DNA of 64,000 bases from Heloderma charlesbogerti (taxonomy: Eukaryota; Chordata; Lepidosauria; Squamata; Helodermatidae), in contig JANEZZ010001909.1 of the NCBI GenBank assembly GCA_026122225.1, positions 1,300,741-1,364,740 on the forward strand. The letters run 5' to 3'. The position numbers were made by a program, and so were the translations under genes. Positions within the stretch are counted from its first letter, which is position 1. The number at the start of each line of letters is the position of its first letter. Under the pieces are notes generated by a model that made no database searches, was not told the DNA's origin, and worked only from the letters and a program-made list of their open reading frames with translations. This document shows positions 1 through 11,265 of the stretch, piece by piece.

Positions 1-149
1 ATGATTGGCTAGGGAGAGCTGGGAGTTGTAGGACTTTTCTCTGTCTAAACATGCACAGGATTGTGCCTTTAATCTGTAGCTCTGATGATTAACTTTGCTG
101 CCAGCTCTTTAACATTTTTAATGTTTTAGTATTTTAATTGTTGTATTTA

Positions 150-270
150 TTGTTTGGGTTGTTACTGTATTGTTGTTTTGGTTTAAAATTTTCATGATTT
201 TAAACAACCCCCAGGAGCATCTGCCAGTTGGGTAGCATATAAATTGAATAGATAAATTAATAAAACATAC
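150..270 (+). repeat. L2-type LINE 3' end fragment
   Basis: Diverged tail with the pattern ...GGTAGCATATAAATTGAATAGATAAATTAATAAAA, shared with other L2 3' ends in this window. Confidence 0.5.
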
Positions 271-788
271 AAGTTGCAACCACAGGAGAATGGTGTCAAA
301 AGATCTGGCTTATAATGATAATTAATCAAGAACTCCACTAGGATTCATTCTGATATGGGTAATTTAACAGTGATACATGCAAGATTGGAGGCTGTTTTTA
401 GGATACCGTAAGAAAAATATGTCCCCGAGACAATGCCTGTGTTGAAGAAGCTTTGTCATTCTTATAAAGTGTTCTTTATCTTTATCGGGGATTTTAACAA
501 AATGCTACACCATTCTTAATGAGATTTGCATTCTTCAGCTGCAATGTTAAAAAGAATTCCATTCTGAACGATGAGCTATTTGTTTGAGCTGATGCCTGTG
601 CTTCATATATGTATTTTAAGAACATATTTTTTTAATTGAATAAAGATGTTAACAAATAATTTTTAGAAGCTGAAAGAATCCACTTCATACATAAGCAGGC
701 ATCAGAAAGTCGGGGCATCGGTGTGGACCGAACCTTTGAATTGCAATCTGAACTCCAATGAAAGCAGCGCCAGGATGCCCTGCTGCAG

Positions 789-872
789 CTTCTCCAACCT
801 GGTGCCCTCCAGATGTGTTCAACTACAGGGGCTGTAGTCCAACACATCTGGAGGGCACCAGGTTAGAGAAGG
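789..872. repeat. Foldback (palindromic) MITE-like element
   Basis: The left arm CTTCTCCAACCTGGTGCCCTC... (789-828) pairs almost perfectly with the right arm (832-872), with a spacer of about 3 bp. Other, more diverged copies with unpaired centres occur across the window. The arms resemble non-autonomous hAT-like reptilian elements. Confidence 0.75.
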
Positions 873-1232
873 CTGGTGTAGTGGTTCAAGCAGCCTTCTC
901 AGTGGTTTCCCTGATTATGGAACGCTCTCCCCACTGAGGTCTGCCTGACACCAAGACTGTCATCTTTTTGGCATCAGGTTAAGACTCCCCTCTACTCCAA
1001 GGCATTTGACAGCATATGATGGGGCATTTATCCCAGTTGTTTTTATCAGGTCCAGTATCTGACTGTAACTCTTTTAGCTGTTTAAATTGTTTTACATTGT
1101 GTTAAAGATGTTATATTATGTTTTTATTATCTTGTATTTGCATTTGTGGTTTGTAAATTTTGTGCACTGCCCAGAGAGCTTCAGTTATCGGACAGTATGG
1201 AAATGAAATAAATATATAAATAATGGTAACTC
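873..1232 (+). repeat. L2-type LINE 3' fragment
   Basis: The degenerate 3' ORF/UTR ends with GCCCAGAGAGCTTCAGTTAT and a GGACAGTATGGAAATGAAATAAATA tail, the L2 terminus that recurs at 12890-12972 and 36390-36490. Confidence 0.7.
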
Positions 1233-2254
1233 GACCCAGCAACTTTTAATCCTCTGGGTGATGGACAATGCTAGAGCATTTTCCCCTTTGGTTCTGCAGT
1301 CCTGGGCCATCTAAGATTTGGGGCAGAGTGTTCTTTCTGGCAGGGATGGGGGAAGCCAGACACAGACTCATGGCCTAGTTCAATGCTCTAAACTGAACAG
1401 GGACATTGGAGGCCAGATCGCCCATCTCTTTCAAGTTATCTTAAAAGCCACTTCAGAGGGTGTCCCTCTCTGCAAACTGAATTGGGATTCTGGTGCTGTG
1501 TGTGTGCACGTGCGTGGGGGTGGGGGGTACCTGTAAGTTCTCCCTAATTCCCTACTTCCCTAGCATCAGGGTTCCAATCCAAGTTGGGTGGTCTAACTGC
1601 GGAGCTCCAACACTGTAGACCTCGACCCTAGGGTATCCTTGGAGGATAAGCAAGGGGAGCAGGACCCCCCCAGCAGATTTCCACACCCCCAAACAACCCT
1701 GAGAAGCCTTCAGAGCCAGACATGGCCATCACAGGACTGAGGGTCTCCACATCAGTCGCCCGGGTTCCTGGGCAGCTGTAGGACCCCAGCTCATCACCCA
1801 CATGAACAGAGGGGATGGTGTACCAGGCGGAGCTGCAAGGCTGGTGGTGAAGTGCCTGGCTAGCTGGAAGTCAGTCTAGTCAGGAACAGGAGAAGTGCAT
1901 GCAAGCACCTGCCCAGATCAGGGCCAGTCTGAAAACCAGGAAAGGCCAGAGCCTCCAACTCCTATAGAAGCCAAACAGCATCACGGCTGAAGCCATTTCC
2001 TCAGAGCTCCAGTGCACGTCTTCTTGAACTGCAGAAGCAGACAACTTGGCCCTAACTCAGGGGGATAAACAGGGCTGCATTTATGCCGTGGCCACCTCCT
2101 CACCAAGGTGGTAAACCTAAAAATGGGCCATGTTGCTTCATTCACTGGCCATGTGACCGAACACTCCTCTACATGAAATATTCTCTGCACAGAGAAAACA
2201 AGTGTGTCAGGGACAAGAGTCCTCGCTGTCTTGACACGCTGTTAGATTTCGGGG

Positions 2255-2406
2255 AGGGAGCATAGCTCAGTGGTAGAGCACACGCTTTGCATGCAGACGG
2301 TCCTAGTTTCAATCCCCAGCATCTCTAGGAAGGGCAGAAAACTCTTGCCTGAAAAACCAGTCATTGTCAACAATACTGGGCTAGATGGACCAAGGGTCTG
2401 ATTCAT
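2255..2406 (+). repeat. tRNA-derived SINE, left part (interrupted by CR1)
   Basis: The head resembles a tRNA gene, with A box TAGCTCAGTGG (2263-2273) and B box AGTTTCAATCC (about 2305-2315), followed by a body ending GGACCAAGGGTCTGATTCA. The element resumes at about 2836 with ATTCAGTATAAGGCAG. This is the most abundant SINE family in the window. It is not a functional tRNA gene. Confidence 0.85.
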
Positions 2407-2835
2407 AGAATCATAGAATAGTAGGGTTGGAAGGGGCCTACAAGGCCATCGAGTCCAATCCCCTGCTCAATGCAGGAATCCAGGTCACAGCAACCCTGAC
2501 AGATGGCTGTCCAGCCTCGTCTTGAATGCCTCCAGTGTGGAAGAGCCCACCACCTCCCTAGGGAATTGGTTCCATTGTCGTATTGCTCCAACAGTCAGGA
2601 GGTTTTTCCTGATGTTCAGCGGATTCTGGCTTCCTGTCACTTGAGCCCATTATTTCGTGTCCTGCACTCTGAGATGACCAAGAAGAGATCCCGGCCTTCC
2701 TCTCTGTGACAACCTTTCAAGTACTTGAAGAGCGCTATCCTGTCTCCCCTCAGTCTCCTCTTCTCAAGGCTAAACATGCCCAGTTCTTTCAGTCTCTCTT
2801 CATAGGGCTTTGTTTCCAGTCCCCTGATCATCTGC
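2407..2835 (-). mobile_element. CR1 LINE 3' fragment inserted into a SINE
   Basis: The minus strand encodes the CR1 RT C-terminus ([20 protein letters not shown]...) and ends with the CR1 3' signature ATTCTATGATTCTATG (seen reversed at 2407-2420). It is 5'-truncated at about 2835. The flanking short repeat ATTCA and the continuous SINE on both sides show it inserted after the SINE. Confidence 0.85.
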
Positions 2836-2870
2836 CTATTCAGTATAAGGCAGTTTCCAATACACGGGGG
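2836..2870 (+). repeat. tRNA-derived SINE, right part
   Basis: ATTCAGTATAAGGCAG completes the SINE begun at 2255, across the CR1 insertion. Confidence 0.7.
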
Positions 2871-2929
2871 ATTTTTGCAGGTGGAGGCGCGCCCCTTCAC
2901 CTGAACTCCAGCTGCAGCGGTGCTGACCG

Positions 2930-3032
2930 TCTCAGTCAGTGCAATCCTAGTCATGCTTCCTTGGAGGTAAATCCCTGTGAGTTCAGTGGGGGCTTGTGCC
3001 TAGGAAAATGTGCACAGGATTGCAGGCAGAGA
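2930..3032. repeat. Dispersed ancient repeat (CAATCCTA...GGATTGCA type)
   Basis: Contains CCTTGGAGGTAAATCCCTGTG and GAGTTCAGTGGGGGCTT, then CACAGGATTGCAGGC. Related pieces occur near 22470, 25850, 29100 and 52495. The family was not identified. Confidence 0.4.
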
Positions 3033-3064
3033 GAATGAAAAGCAGAACCGCTCTGTAATTCAGG

Positions 3065-3245
3065 ACTATGGACAGCTCCCGTTGCAAGAAGCTGTCTTAA
3101 GCGATCTAGTCCAGTATTGTGTACTCTGACAAAAACAGCTCTCCGGGGTCTCAGACAAAAAGGGTCTTTCCTATCACCTCCTACTTTTTAAGTGGACACA
3201 CTAGGGGTTGAACCTGGGACCAGAAGGGCTCTACCACTGAACTGA
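3065..3245 (-). repeat. tRNA-derived SINE, reverse orientation
   Basis: The sequence runs GATCTAGTCCAGTATTGT ... GGTTGAACCTGGGACC ... CTCTACCACTGAACT, the reverse complement of the SINE at 2255. Diverged. Confidence 0.75.
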
Positions 3246-3265
3246 TGGTATCTGGGAGACGCCTA

Positions 3266-3780
3266 CCGTAGCTTGTTTTAGGTGACTGTTAAAGACCCAT
3301 CTCTACCGAAGCCTTCTCTAAATAATTGTGCTGCCCACTTTGCTTTTTTCATTATTGTGTTTTTAGCTGTGGTTTTAAATATTTTAAAAATTTTAACTGA
3401 TGGTTTTTGTATTTGTTCCGAAGCAAACTTCTGACTTTGTAAACAGCTTAGAGATATTTTTAGGGATGGTAAGCAGAATATAAATTGATTGCAAAACAAC
3501 AGCGTAGTGCAGCTTCATGGGGCCAGTTTTGGAATATCCTCCCCTGAGGCAGTGTGCCTGGTTTCCACTTTTAGACGCCCGGTGAAGATGCTGATTATTT
3601 ATGCAGGCATTAAAACTGTGTATAATGCCCCGATGCTGTTGTCTTTTTATGTGATGGCTGTCTTTTTAGGATGTGCATGTTTGTTTGATTGTACGCTGAT
3701 CTGCACATGCCGTATGCTGCCCTGGAATCTTATTCAATGAAGGGCAGTATAAAAATGTTCTAAATAAAATGGAGTATGAG
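3266..3780 (+). repeat. Two tandem L2-type 3' fragments
   Basis: One tail ends near 3495 (GGTAAGCAGAATATAAATTG) and another near 3775 (GAAGGGCAGTATAAAAATG...AATAAAAT). Both are degenerate L2 3' ends. Confidence 0.6.
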
Positions 3781-5502
3781 GTGGCAGGACAAAGGAAGCC
3801 CCATGGCACTGTTCCATCACAGATGGCAAACAAGACACTGGTGGGTGCACGAGAGGCGCTTTCAAGAACCGTTCTCCTCCTCCTGAATAAAGAACACTGG
3901 TGTGATGGAGCCAGGAATTCCCTGTTCCCTCTGAACTTAGCTGCAATTCCCACAGTAGCTAGGAGGGAAATGAATTTTCACAGCAACAATGTATTGCTTC
4001 CTGTCGTAATGCAAAGAATTTTGGGGTGGCTTGGCCTGGAATTAGCAATTAAGACCCATTAGCTTTATGAAGGACCTGCTCCTGGTGGAGATGAAAACTG
4101 CTAGAATGTGTTTGTTGATATGGATCTACACCACTGCCTTAATTTTTGGACTCTTATTAGGGGTGTCGCTACAGGGACTGTCCTGGTGAGTGCTTGCGAT
4201 TCAAACTTTCCTACTACACCATTGCCAGGGAATAAGTTGCTCATTCAATTACAAAGAGAAGAAGCCAGCAGAAAATCCCTCTCCCAGTATGGGGTGGAGA
4301 AACAGTCTACAAAAGGAACTAAGACTCCTGGTTTCTTTTCACTGGTCTGGCCTGAACTTCCTTTGCAACCTCTTGTTTATTTCATACTCAAAATAGTTCC
4401 ATGACTTGCTACCATTCAGCACCTTTTTCATTTTGGGGGCATTCCTCGGATGTCATTTGCAGGGAGCAAATTTCTAGCCCTAGATGATAGAGATACCATT
4501 GGAAAATATGCATGCAGTATCTGCAAAGAAAAACAACCAGCACAAAACAAACCAACCCCAAACTTTCCAGGATTTAGGACCCTGAGTTTCCATGTATGCT
4601 ACAAGAATGCCTACAAGCACTTTTTATGGGATCTGGTAATGCTCCTTCATATATCCCCTTTTTCCAAAGATCTCTTCTCCAAGCACTACACCACTCCCTG
4701 TCAAAAAGGTCCAGTTTCTGCAAACATTCAAATAGTGGATGACACCCATTCAAACATAAGCATATTGGCTCACATTCTATGGAGCCACTTAGATCATATG
4801 GACAGGAGGGTGGGGGTGCAGAAGGAAGGAAGGAGGTTTTTGCGGTTTAGGAAGCCCAGATGTATACCCTGGAATGATAACAGGACAAGACATTTTAAAA
4901 TTTGTTCCTGGGGTGGTCTTTGGGATTTGCAGAGCCCGCTGCAAGGGGAAGGGGCAACCTACTTATTTATTGTAGCTCTGCATTTTTTTTCTTGCTTGTA
5001 TTTGAACAACTCTTATCAGAGGCCTACTGGATGAGTTGATTTGGTCTGGGCATTTTAAAATTGGGCGCAGTCCATAGGACTGTGCCCTTGCTGCTCAGAA
5101 GCCTCTGAACTCAGATGCTTCTGAGATTCCTATGCCCTGCTGAAGAACAGGAGAGGGTTCCCTGCCCTCCAGTTTTTGAGTTTTTCACTAGATGGTCTTT
5201 TCTGCCCAACTAGCAAGGGTACTTTGGAGGGGGAGAGGAAGAGGCTGGAGGATGCTCAGGATAAATCATATCCTGGACTCTCCGGTTTCTTCCCTGCCCA
5301 CTGGAACACGCCCCCTCTCTGAGGTCAAATTTCCAATCTCAGAGAAGGAGCTGGCACGGTTCTCTCTGCACTGGCTGCAGAGGGTTGGATCTCCAAATCT
5401 CCTTTCTGAGGTTGGAGTTTTCCAAGCCATCTCATGGTCTCTGGGATGCTCACTTGGAGACCATAGGATTGCTCTCTTGAACCATTTACTAAGCTTCCAA
5501 TA

Positions 5503-5662
5503 GGAACCTAGGAAGCTGCTTTATACCAAGTCAGGACCTTGATCCATCTAGTTCAGTACTGTCTACAGTTAGTGGCAGTGGCTCTCCAGGGTTATCAGAC
5601 CGGAGTCTTTCCCCACCTGGAGATGTCAGAGATTGAACCTGGGACCATCTGCTTGCAAAGCA
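5503..5662 (-). repeat. tRNA-derived SINE, reverse orientation
   Basis: AGGAAGCTGCTTTATACCAA ... GATTGAACCTGGGACCATC ... TTGCAAAGCA is the reverse complement of the SINE consensus. It is interrupted at its tRNA head by an L2 tail. Confidence 0.85.
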
Positions 5663-6147
5663 TTTTATTTATTATACTTTCAAACCGCCCAGTAACCCAA
5701 GTCCTCTGAGCAGTGCACAACACATTAAAAACATAAAATACAAACAACAAAACAATGACTGAAAACAGCACACAATAAAACCAAGATAGAATCAGCAGCG
5801 AAGAGTAAAAACACTCCAGCACATAAAAACAGCAGCAATAAAAGGGCAGTGATCTAAAATCACTAAAAACAGTTCTTTAAATGCCTGAGAGAATAAAAAG
5901 GTCTTCACATGATGCCAAAAATATCATATCGTAGCTGCCAGGTGAGCCTCTCTGGGGAGGGCATTCCACAAATGGGGTGCCACCACTGAAAAGGCCCTCT
6001 GTCTTGCAGCCACCTGCCTCGCCTCATTTGGCAGGCACACCTGGAGGAGGACCCCAAATGATGACTTTAGTCTCTGGGTGAGTCCATACCCTACCTCTGC
6101 AACTGAGCTAAATCCCTTCCCCCAGAACAGGAAGGTGAACTGATACA
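5663..6147 (-). mobile_element. L2-type LINE fragment, reverse orientation
   Basis: Begins with the reversed 3' tail TTTATTTATTATACTTTC followed by AACCGCCCAGTAACCC. The minus strand translates a degenerate RT C-terminus with HLWNALPREA near 5960-5990. It abuts the SINE head at 5662. Confidence 0.7.
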
Positions 6148-6240
6148 TCTAACTCAGTATTTGCACACTGACTGGTAGTAGCTCTCCAGGGTTTCAGACA
6201 AACCAGTTGCCCAACTCTACTACTAGCTGGCAGGTAGAAG
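6148..6240 (-). repeat. SINE fragment, reverse orientation
   Basis: ATCTAACTCAGTATTTGCAC...GTAGCTCTCCAGGGTTTCAG matches the SINE body reversed. Confidence 0.55.
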
Positions 6241-6584
6241 AATGAGCAGTTCCATCTGAAGGAGGACTTGCAACAGATCTGTAGAGCAAGTGGGCTGGGA
6301 CTGGGTATTGCTCCCAGTTGCCAGGGGACATCGTAGCCTGGGATCTGTTTTCTGGTCCAGAAACGATGCCCCAGGAACCAACCTATGCAGCAGCTGGTTT
6401 TGATGACTCAGTGGTAAGAGGGAAAACACTCTACATATGCCAATGGGAAAACATTTTGCTGATCAAGAGAGTAATTATTTTCTTGCTGGCAGTGACGTTT
6501 GAGACGTCACCAGGCAGGTGCTTCCGAGAAGCTTATAAGCAAGGCCATCGGGCACCTGCAGGTTATCAGATGACAACACAGGAA

Positions 6585-6663
6585 CCCAGGAAGCTGCCTT
6601 ATTCAGAGTCAGACCATGTAGCCCAGTATAACTGACACTGACTGGCAGTGGCTCTCCAAGGTC
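6585..6663 (-). repeat. SINE (reverse), first part, interrupted by CR1
   Basis: AGGAAGCTGCCTTATTCAGA ... GTGGCTCTCCAAGG; continues at about 6893 after the CR1 insertion. Confidence 0.8.
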
Positions 6664-6892
6664 TCATAGACTCAAAGAGCTGGAAGGGGCCATTTAGGCC
6701 ATCGAGTCCAGCACCCTGCTCAGTGCAAGAATCCAGTTTACTGCTGTCCAGTCTTTGCTCTCCAACAAGAGAGAGCCCACCACTTCCCTAGGCAGTTGGT
6801 TCCACTGCCTGACCATTAGCAAGTCTTTCCTGATGTTCAACCAAAATGGTCATTCGGAAGTTTTTCCTGACACGCAACTGAAATAACAGGAA
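6664..6892 (-). mobile_element. CR1 LINE 3' fragment nested in a SINE
   Basis: AGCTGGAAGGGGCCATTTAGG CCATCGAGTCCAGC... through GGTTCCACTGCC... is the reversed CR1 3' end. The SINE resumes with CAGACAGGAATATTACCAGT. Confidence 0.75.
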
Positions 6893-7000
6893 TATTTCCA
6901 GACAGGAATATTACCAGTCCTACCAGGAGTCACCGGGGATTGAACCTAGGACCTTCAGCAAGCAAAATGTGTGCTCTGCCACTGAGCCAGCGCTCCTCCG
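6893..7000 (-). repeat. SINE (reverse), second part
   Basis: Includes GGGGATTGAACCTAGGACC (B box reversed) and CTCTGCCACTGAGCC (A box reversed). Confidence 0.8.
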
Positions 7001-7039
7001 TATGTGGCAGATTGCAGCATCTAGTCATCATGCAACCAA

Positions 7040-7490
7040 ATGGGGATAATTACTGGGTGTGTTCGTATATAACGCTAACCCATGGTTTACGTTAACCATG
7101 GTTTGTTGCTTTAAGTGTGACTTGCCTTGCAGATGAGCAAACATACAGAGCTTGTTGCCTCCATTTTTGGTTTAGTTTCTCTCCCGCACATTTTGCCAAC
7201 CTTCAGAGCACTTTCATTTTCAGGCTGCTCTTGCCAGGTGCCTCTCTTTTAGGGTGGACAGAAGCACAAATGAGCCAGGGATAAGCCATGGTTCTGGGTT
7301 CAGACATCACGACAAGCCATGGTTTAAACAAGCTGGAGTTCATAAGCTGACAACAAAACATGAGTTCTATTTGTGGTTTACAGCTGATTAACAAACCATG
7401 GTTGGTTTGCAGGGATGAGCTCAGACGCAACAATAAGCCAGATTTCAACAAACCACACCACGACTTAGTGTTAAGTGAGAACTAGGCCAT
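7040..7490. repeat. MITE-like element with AACCATGG motifs
   Basis: Multiple AACCATGG/ACCATGGTT palindromes lie between weak inverted ends (GTGTTCGTATATAACGCTAA at left, reverse of TTAGTGTTAAGTGAGAACTA at right). A related foldback sits at 18513-18840. No coding capacity. Confidence 0.5.
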
Positions 7491-8104
7491 TATCTCCTCC
7501 ATTGTGCCTCCACTCTCCACTACCACAGCTAATTGCCAATGAGAGATTTGGATTCCACAAAGTTGCCCTTTAAAAAAGTATTTTAAGCTCAAGGCCATTG
7601 CTGCACCTTATAACAACCAACTCCCTAAGATAATAAAGCATTCTTCTCTTTATTACAAGTTCCAGAACCAAGCCCTGGCCTTGAAAACAGACCTTGAAGA
7701 GTGCCTGGGAGCCCTTGGGCAAATGAAGCCCTGAGCAGAAATTTATCTTATTTTCTTTCCTTTGCAGCTAAGCTAAGCATCTTCCTACAGTTCTGAAAAC
7801 TAATCAGGATTCCACCAGAACCGCCAAGCACTTCATTGACCTCCCCAGAATTCTGCAAATGTGGGTCACTGTGGGTTTTTGTGGGGCACATCTACCAAAG
7901 AAAAGGAGCCCCAATTTTTTGAAAAAAATAAAAATAAAAGGAGAGGGCTGTTTATTGTTTTATTATTATATCAATGACCAATAAAAGTAGCACCATATAT
8001 AAAATCACTAATAGCCTGGGGTTAACATAAATAGATCTCTTACGCCTATCAACTTGGGATTGGCATGCATCAGAGAATGCCGCTCTCTGAATATATATTA
8101 TTTT

Positions 8105-8270
8105 TACTTAGTAATGTTAATTATATACTGCTTTTTGAGTGCGTGAGGTGCTCAAAATACATTATTACAATAATGTGGACAACAGTCCCATAAGGTAGGC
8201 TAGTATTATCACCACTTCCTCGAACTGCAAACTCAGGAGATAAGCACCTGCAGGACTGTAGCTGAAACAA
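8105..8270 (-). repeat. MIR/CORE-SINE-like fragment
   Basis: CATAAGGTAGGCTAGTATTATC and the following AACTGCAAACTCAGGAGATAAG are laid out like a reverse MIR. Strongly diverged. Confidence 0.45.
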
Positions 8271-9005
8271 CAGGGAGGTTATCAGCATGTTTAGGGGAAC
8301 GCTGAGATTTGGAGAAGTACAAAAAAAATTAAAAATAAATCCTAAGGAGACAACCCCTCCCAAAAATCAAACACACTGAGAATGCTCACTAGCCACAAAA
8401 TATTGAGTGCCGGTTGAAAAAGAAAAATGAAAAAAGGGGCATGGGAGAGGAGTGGAATAGAATACCCTAGAGCATTGTTGGCTGGCAGGAACTCTTAACA
8501 GGAGCACGGTGGTGAGGATATGCTGCAACCTTTTTTTGTGGGGCCCCCCCTCGCAATAGTGAACTCAGGTAGCTAGACACCTATTAAGTTTGGAAGCAAT
8601 ACAAGGCCACTTAAAAATCAGGGAGTGGCTTCTATATAGTCAGGAGACTCCCCAGGTACATAGATGTTTGTAAATTAAAAGAAAAAGACAATTTAACCCC
8701 CACATCTAAAAATCAGCCTCACAAACGACTGTGAATTTCCAGGTTGTACAGAAAGTTACAGGGGCAGAACTGGAGGTAGGGAGCAGAGGAAACTGGATTA
8801 CTCAAGCCTCTATCAGGTTATACTAAGTATCCTGGAGAGGGGTATTAGGATTGGGTAGATGCATACTAAGTGATTAAAAAATCCTCTCCTCCCTGCACTA
8901 GGCAAAGATGTTTTCAGAGGAAGGAAAGGAACACAGTACACCTTTTTTCTTTTCCAGTCTCCAGAATCCCCAAATAAAGTGGTGGTAACCAGCCCCAGCC
9001 TTAGG

Positions 9006-9196
9006 AATATCGGAAGCTGCCTTACACCAAGTTAGGCCTTTACACCTAGGCCAGTATTGTCAGCATTGACTGGCAGAGGCTCTGCGGGGTTTCTGACAGG
9101 GGTATTTTCCAGCCCTACCCGAAGAAGCTGGGGATCGAACCTGGGATCTTGTGCATGCAACGTGTGCGCTCTACACACGGAGTTATGGCCCTTCCC
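9006..9196 (-). repeat. tRNA-derived SINE, reverse orientation
   Basis: GGAAGCTGCCTTACACCAAG ... GGGGATCGAACCTGGGATC ... TGCGCTCTACACACGGAGTT, nearly full length. Confidence 0.85.
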
Positions 9197-9356
9197 CATC
9201 TTGCAGCCTGACCTACGTCACGGGGCTGCTGTGATGATAAAGGCAGAGGGACCGCACGTATACCGCCTCATGTATACACTCTTTCATGAAATAAATACTG
9301 AGGTAAAAGTGGAACAAACAATAAATGAATGGCAATCTCATTTCTGCAACAGCTCT

Positions 9357-9357
<1 letters not shown>

Positions 9358-9405
<48 letters not shown>

Positions 9406-9645
9406 CGACTATATATATGTGTGCGAGAGAAAGTGTGTGTGTGTGTGCGAGCATGACAGAGAGAGAATGTGTGTGTGTGTGTGTGTGTGTGAGAGAGCGT
9501 CAGAGAGAAACAGAATATATGTATGTGTGCAAGAGTGTGTATGTGTGAGAGTGAGAGAGAGTGCACGCAAGAGAAAGAATATATATGTATGTGTGTGAGT
9601 GTATATACACACACTCTCTCTCTTTCACACACACACACACACACA
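9358..9645. repeat. (GT)n/(GA)n compound microsatellite
   Basis: Alternating GT and GA dinucleotide tracts run for about 290 bp, switching to (AC)n at the right. The open frames across it are artefacts of simple sequence. Confidence 0.95.
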
Positions 9646-9647
9646 AC

Positions 9648-9691
<44 letters not shown>

Positions 9692-9712
9692 CCTACCTAC
9701 CTACCTATCTGT
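9646..9712. repeat. (TCTA)n / (CTAC)n tetranucleotide microsatellite
   Basis: About 12 CTAT units are followed by CTAC units. The interruption pattern suggests slippage from a CTAT core. Confidence 0.95.
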
Positions 9713-10199
9713 GAGCCAGTTACTTTGTTTCCTGCATCTCCCAGACCAGTAGTAGCTGTCCATACTGAGCATCCTTTGGCATTTCTTTCATAAAAGCGCC
9801 TCCATCAGCACCCCAGTGTCCCAGCTTCTTGATATTCCAGCCATGCAGTTACCTCAAGACCTGTCATTTCCTACCCCCGATTCCTGCCTCAAGAGATACC
9901 TCCTCTTCTTTTTTTGCCTGCCCCACCTCCTTCATTTGCTACTGGGAAATCTGGAGCCAGATCAACCAAGCCATTCTGGGAGCTGGGGGTGACATGTGCC
10001 CCACATTATCATTATTCTCACGCTGAGCCGTTTTTCAATGTGAACAAATATATCAAAGGCCTGAAAGCTCGGCTGCTGTTCCATTTCCAGCCACCCCCAG
10101 ACACGCACAGCTCCTCCTGCTGCCACCGAGATCAGAACTTGCCCCTGATGGGCAAGAGGGGAACAGAAGCAACGGTGGTAGCGGGGGAACTGATGCAGC

Positions 10200-10660
10200 G
10201 GCATCTTTTTTCACCTCGACAATGCAGGCCTGGGAGGTACAACTGGTTGCCAAGGCAACAACAGCTACCAATGGCGGGGCTTTATGGGAAGGCCGCTTCC
10301 CTGGCCTGTGCAAGGGCGCGTTCGCAAGACCACGCCACGGAGCTTGTTTGGCGCGACACCAAGAGTGGCAAACGAGGAGAAGCAGGCAGCGTCCTGACCG
10401 ACCCGTGAGGCCCGGACTCCGAGGATGTTTCCCCACGCCAGCCCCCTTGAAATGCGCTGCCCTGAATCAGGACAGCATGGTCTTCGGAAGGCACATGGCG
10501 CAGGAAATGCGCTGGCGCCAAGGGAAGGCGCGGCCGGGCACCTGCCGAGGGCCCACGGGCAAGAGCCCCCTGGAGTTGCTGCCCCTCTTCCCCATCGCAA
10601 CCGGCTTGTTCCCCTGCCTCTCGCTCTGGCCCAGACAATGGTGGCGGTGAGGAGGGGGAG
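10200..10660. promoter_or_regulatory. GC-rich patch with an RFX X-box and CCAAT box (unassigned)
   Basis: A small CpG-rich island sits about 6 kb inside presumed CNIH2 intron 1. GTTGCCAAGGCAAC at 10246-10259 is a near-perfect palindromic RFX X-box. It is followed within about 10 bp by CCAATGGCGGGGC (CCAAT plus GC box). Open frames on both strands match no protein I know. It could be an enhancer, an alternative promoter or an unrecognised GC-rich repeat. Confidence 0.35.
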
Positions 10661-11154
10661 CGGGAGATGCCACGGCCGACTTCTTCCCTGGCTCTCTGCC
10701 TGTCAAGCAAGCAAGTGGTAGTGAGGATGAGGAGGTGGAGTAATAACAGCTGGTGACAGTGGCAGTGAGAACGTAGGCTCACTGGAAGAGGGGGCCCACT
10801 GAGGCAGCCTTGCCCAAGGGCCCTCAAAAACCTGGACCCGGTGCCGCAAGGTGGCCTGAGTCTGGTCAAGGCCTGTGTGGGAGATACATTGCAAGGGGCC
10901 ACTCACCCACCTGGCCGCGCTGGAAGGAAGGCAGCATCATATCAATGCTGTAATACTAATTAACAAATAGGAGGCAGCTAACTGGCCAAAGAGCATTTCA
11001 TTCAGCCACCCCCTTGGGATACTACGCCTTCTCTGCACCCCGTTGAATGCTAACCATGGGGCCACAGAGGCAGGTAGAAACCAGGGGACCCTTCTGCGCA
11101 TTAGATTTTTTAGGTACACCTACGATCATTTCATTGCATACCTTAGAATTGCGA

Positions 11155-11265
11155 TGTGTGAATGTAGTTTTTTTATGTATTTTATTGCTGTGAGCCGCCT
11201 TGGGGGGGCTTCTGCCCTGAAAGGCAGCCAAGAAAATTTAAAGATAAATACAATAAAATGCAATG
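11155..11265 (+). repeat. L2-type 3' end fragment
   Basis: GTGAGCCGCCTTGGGGGG ... GAAAGGCAGCCAAGAAAAT ... ACAATAAAATG, a typical LINE 3' end. Confidence 0.6.

Noticed and set aside
2263..2330. A tRNA gene
   Set aside because: A and B boxes are present but the sequence continues into a SINE body repeated many times in the window; no plausible cloverleaf was established.
9057..9793. Overlapping open frames over 60-160 codons
   Set aside because: They translate GT/GA and TCTA simple repeats ([20 protein letters not shown]) and have no coding meaning.
10222..10902. 142- to 206-codon frames in a GC-rich patch
   Set aside because: Frames on both strands overlap, no protein family recognised, no splice structure; treated as a possible regulatory patch instead.
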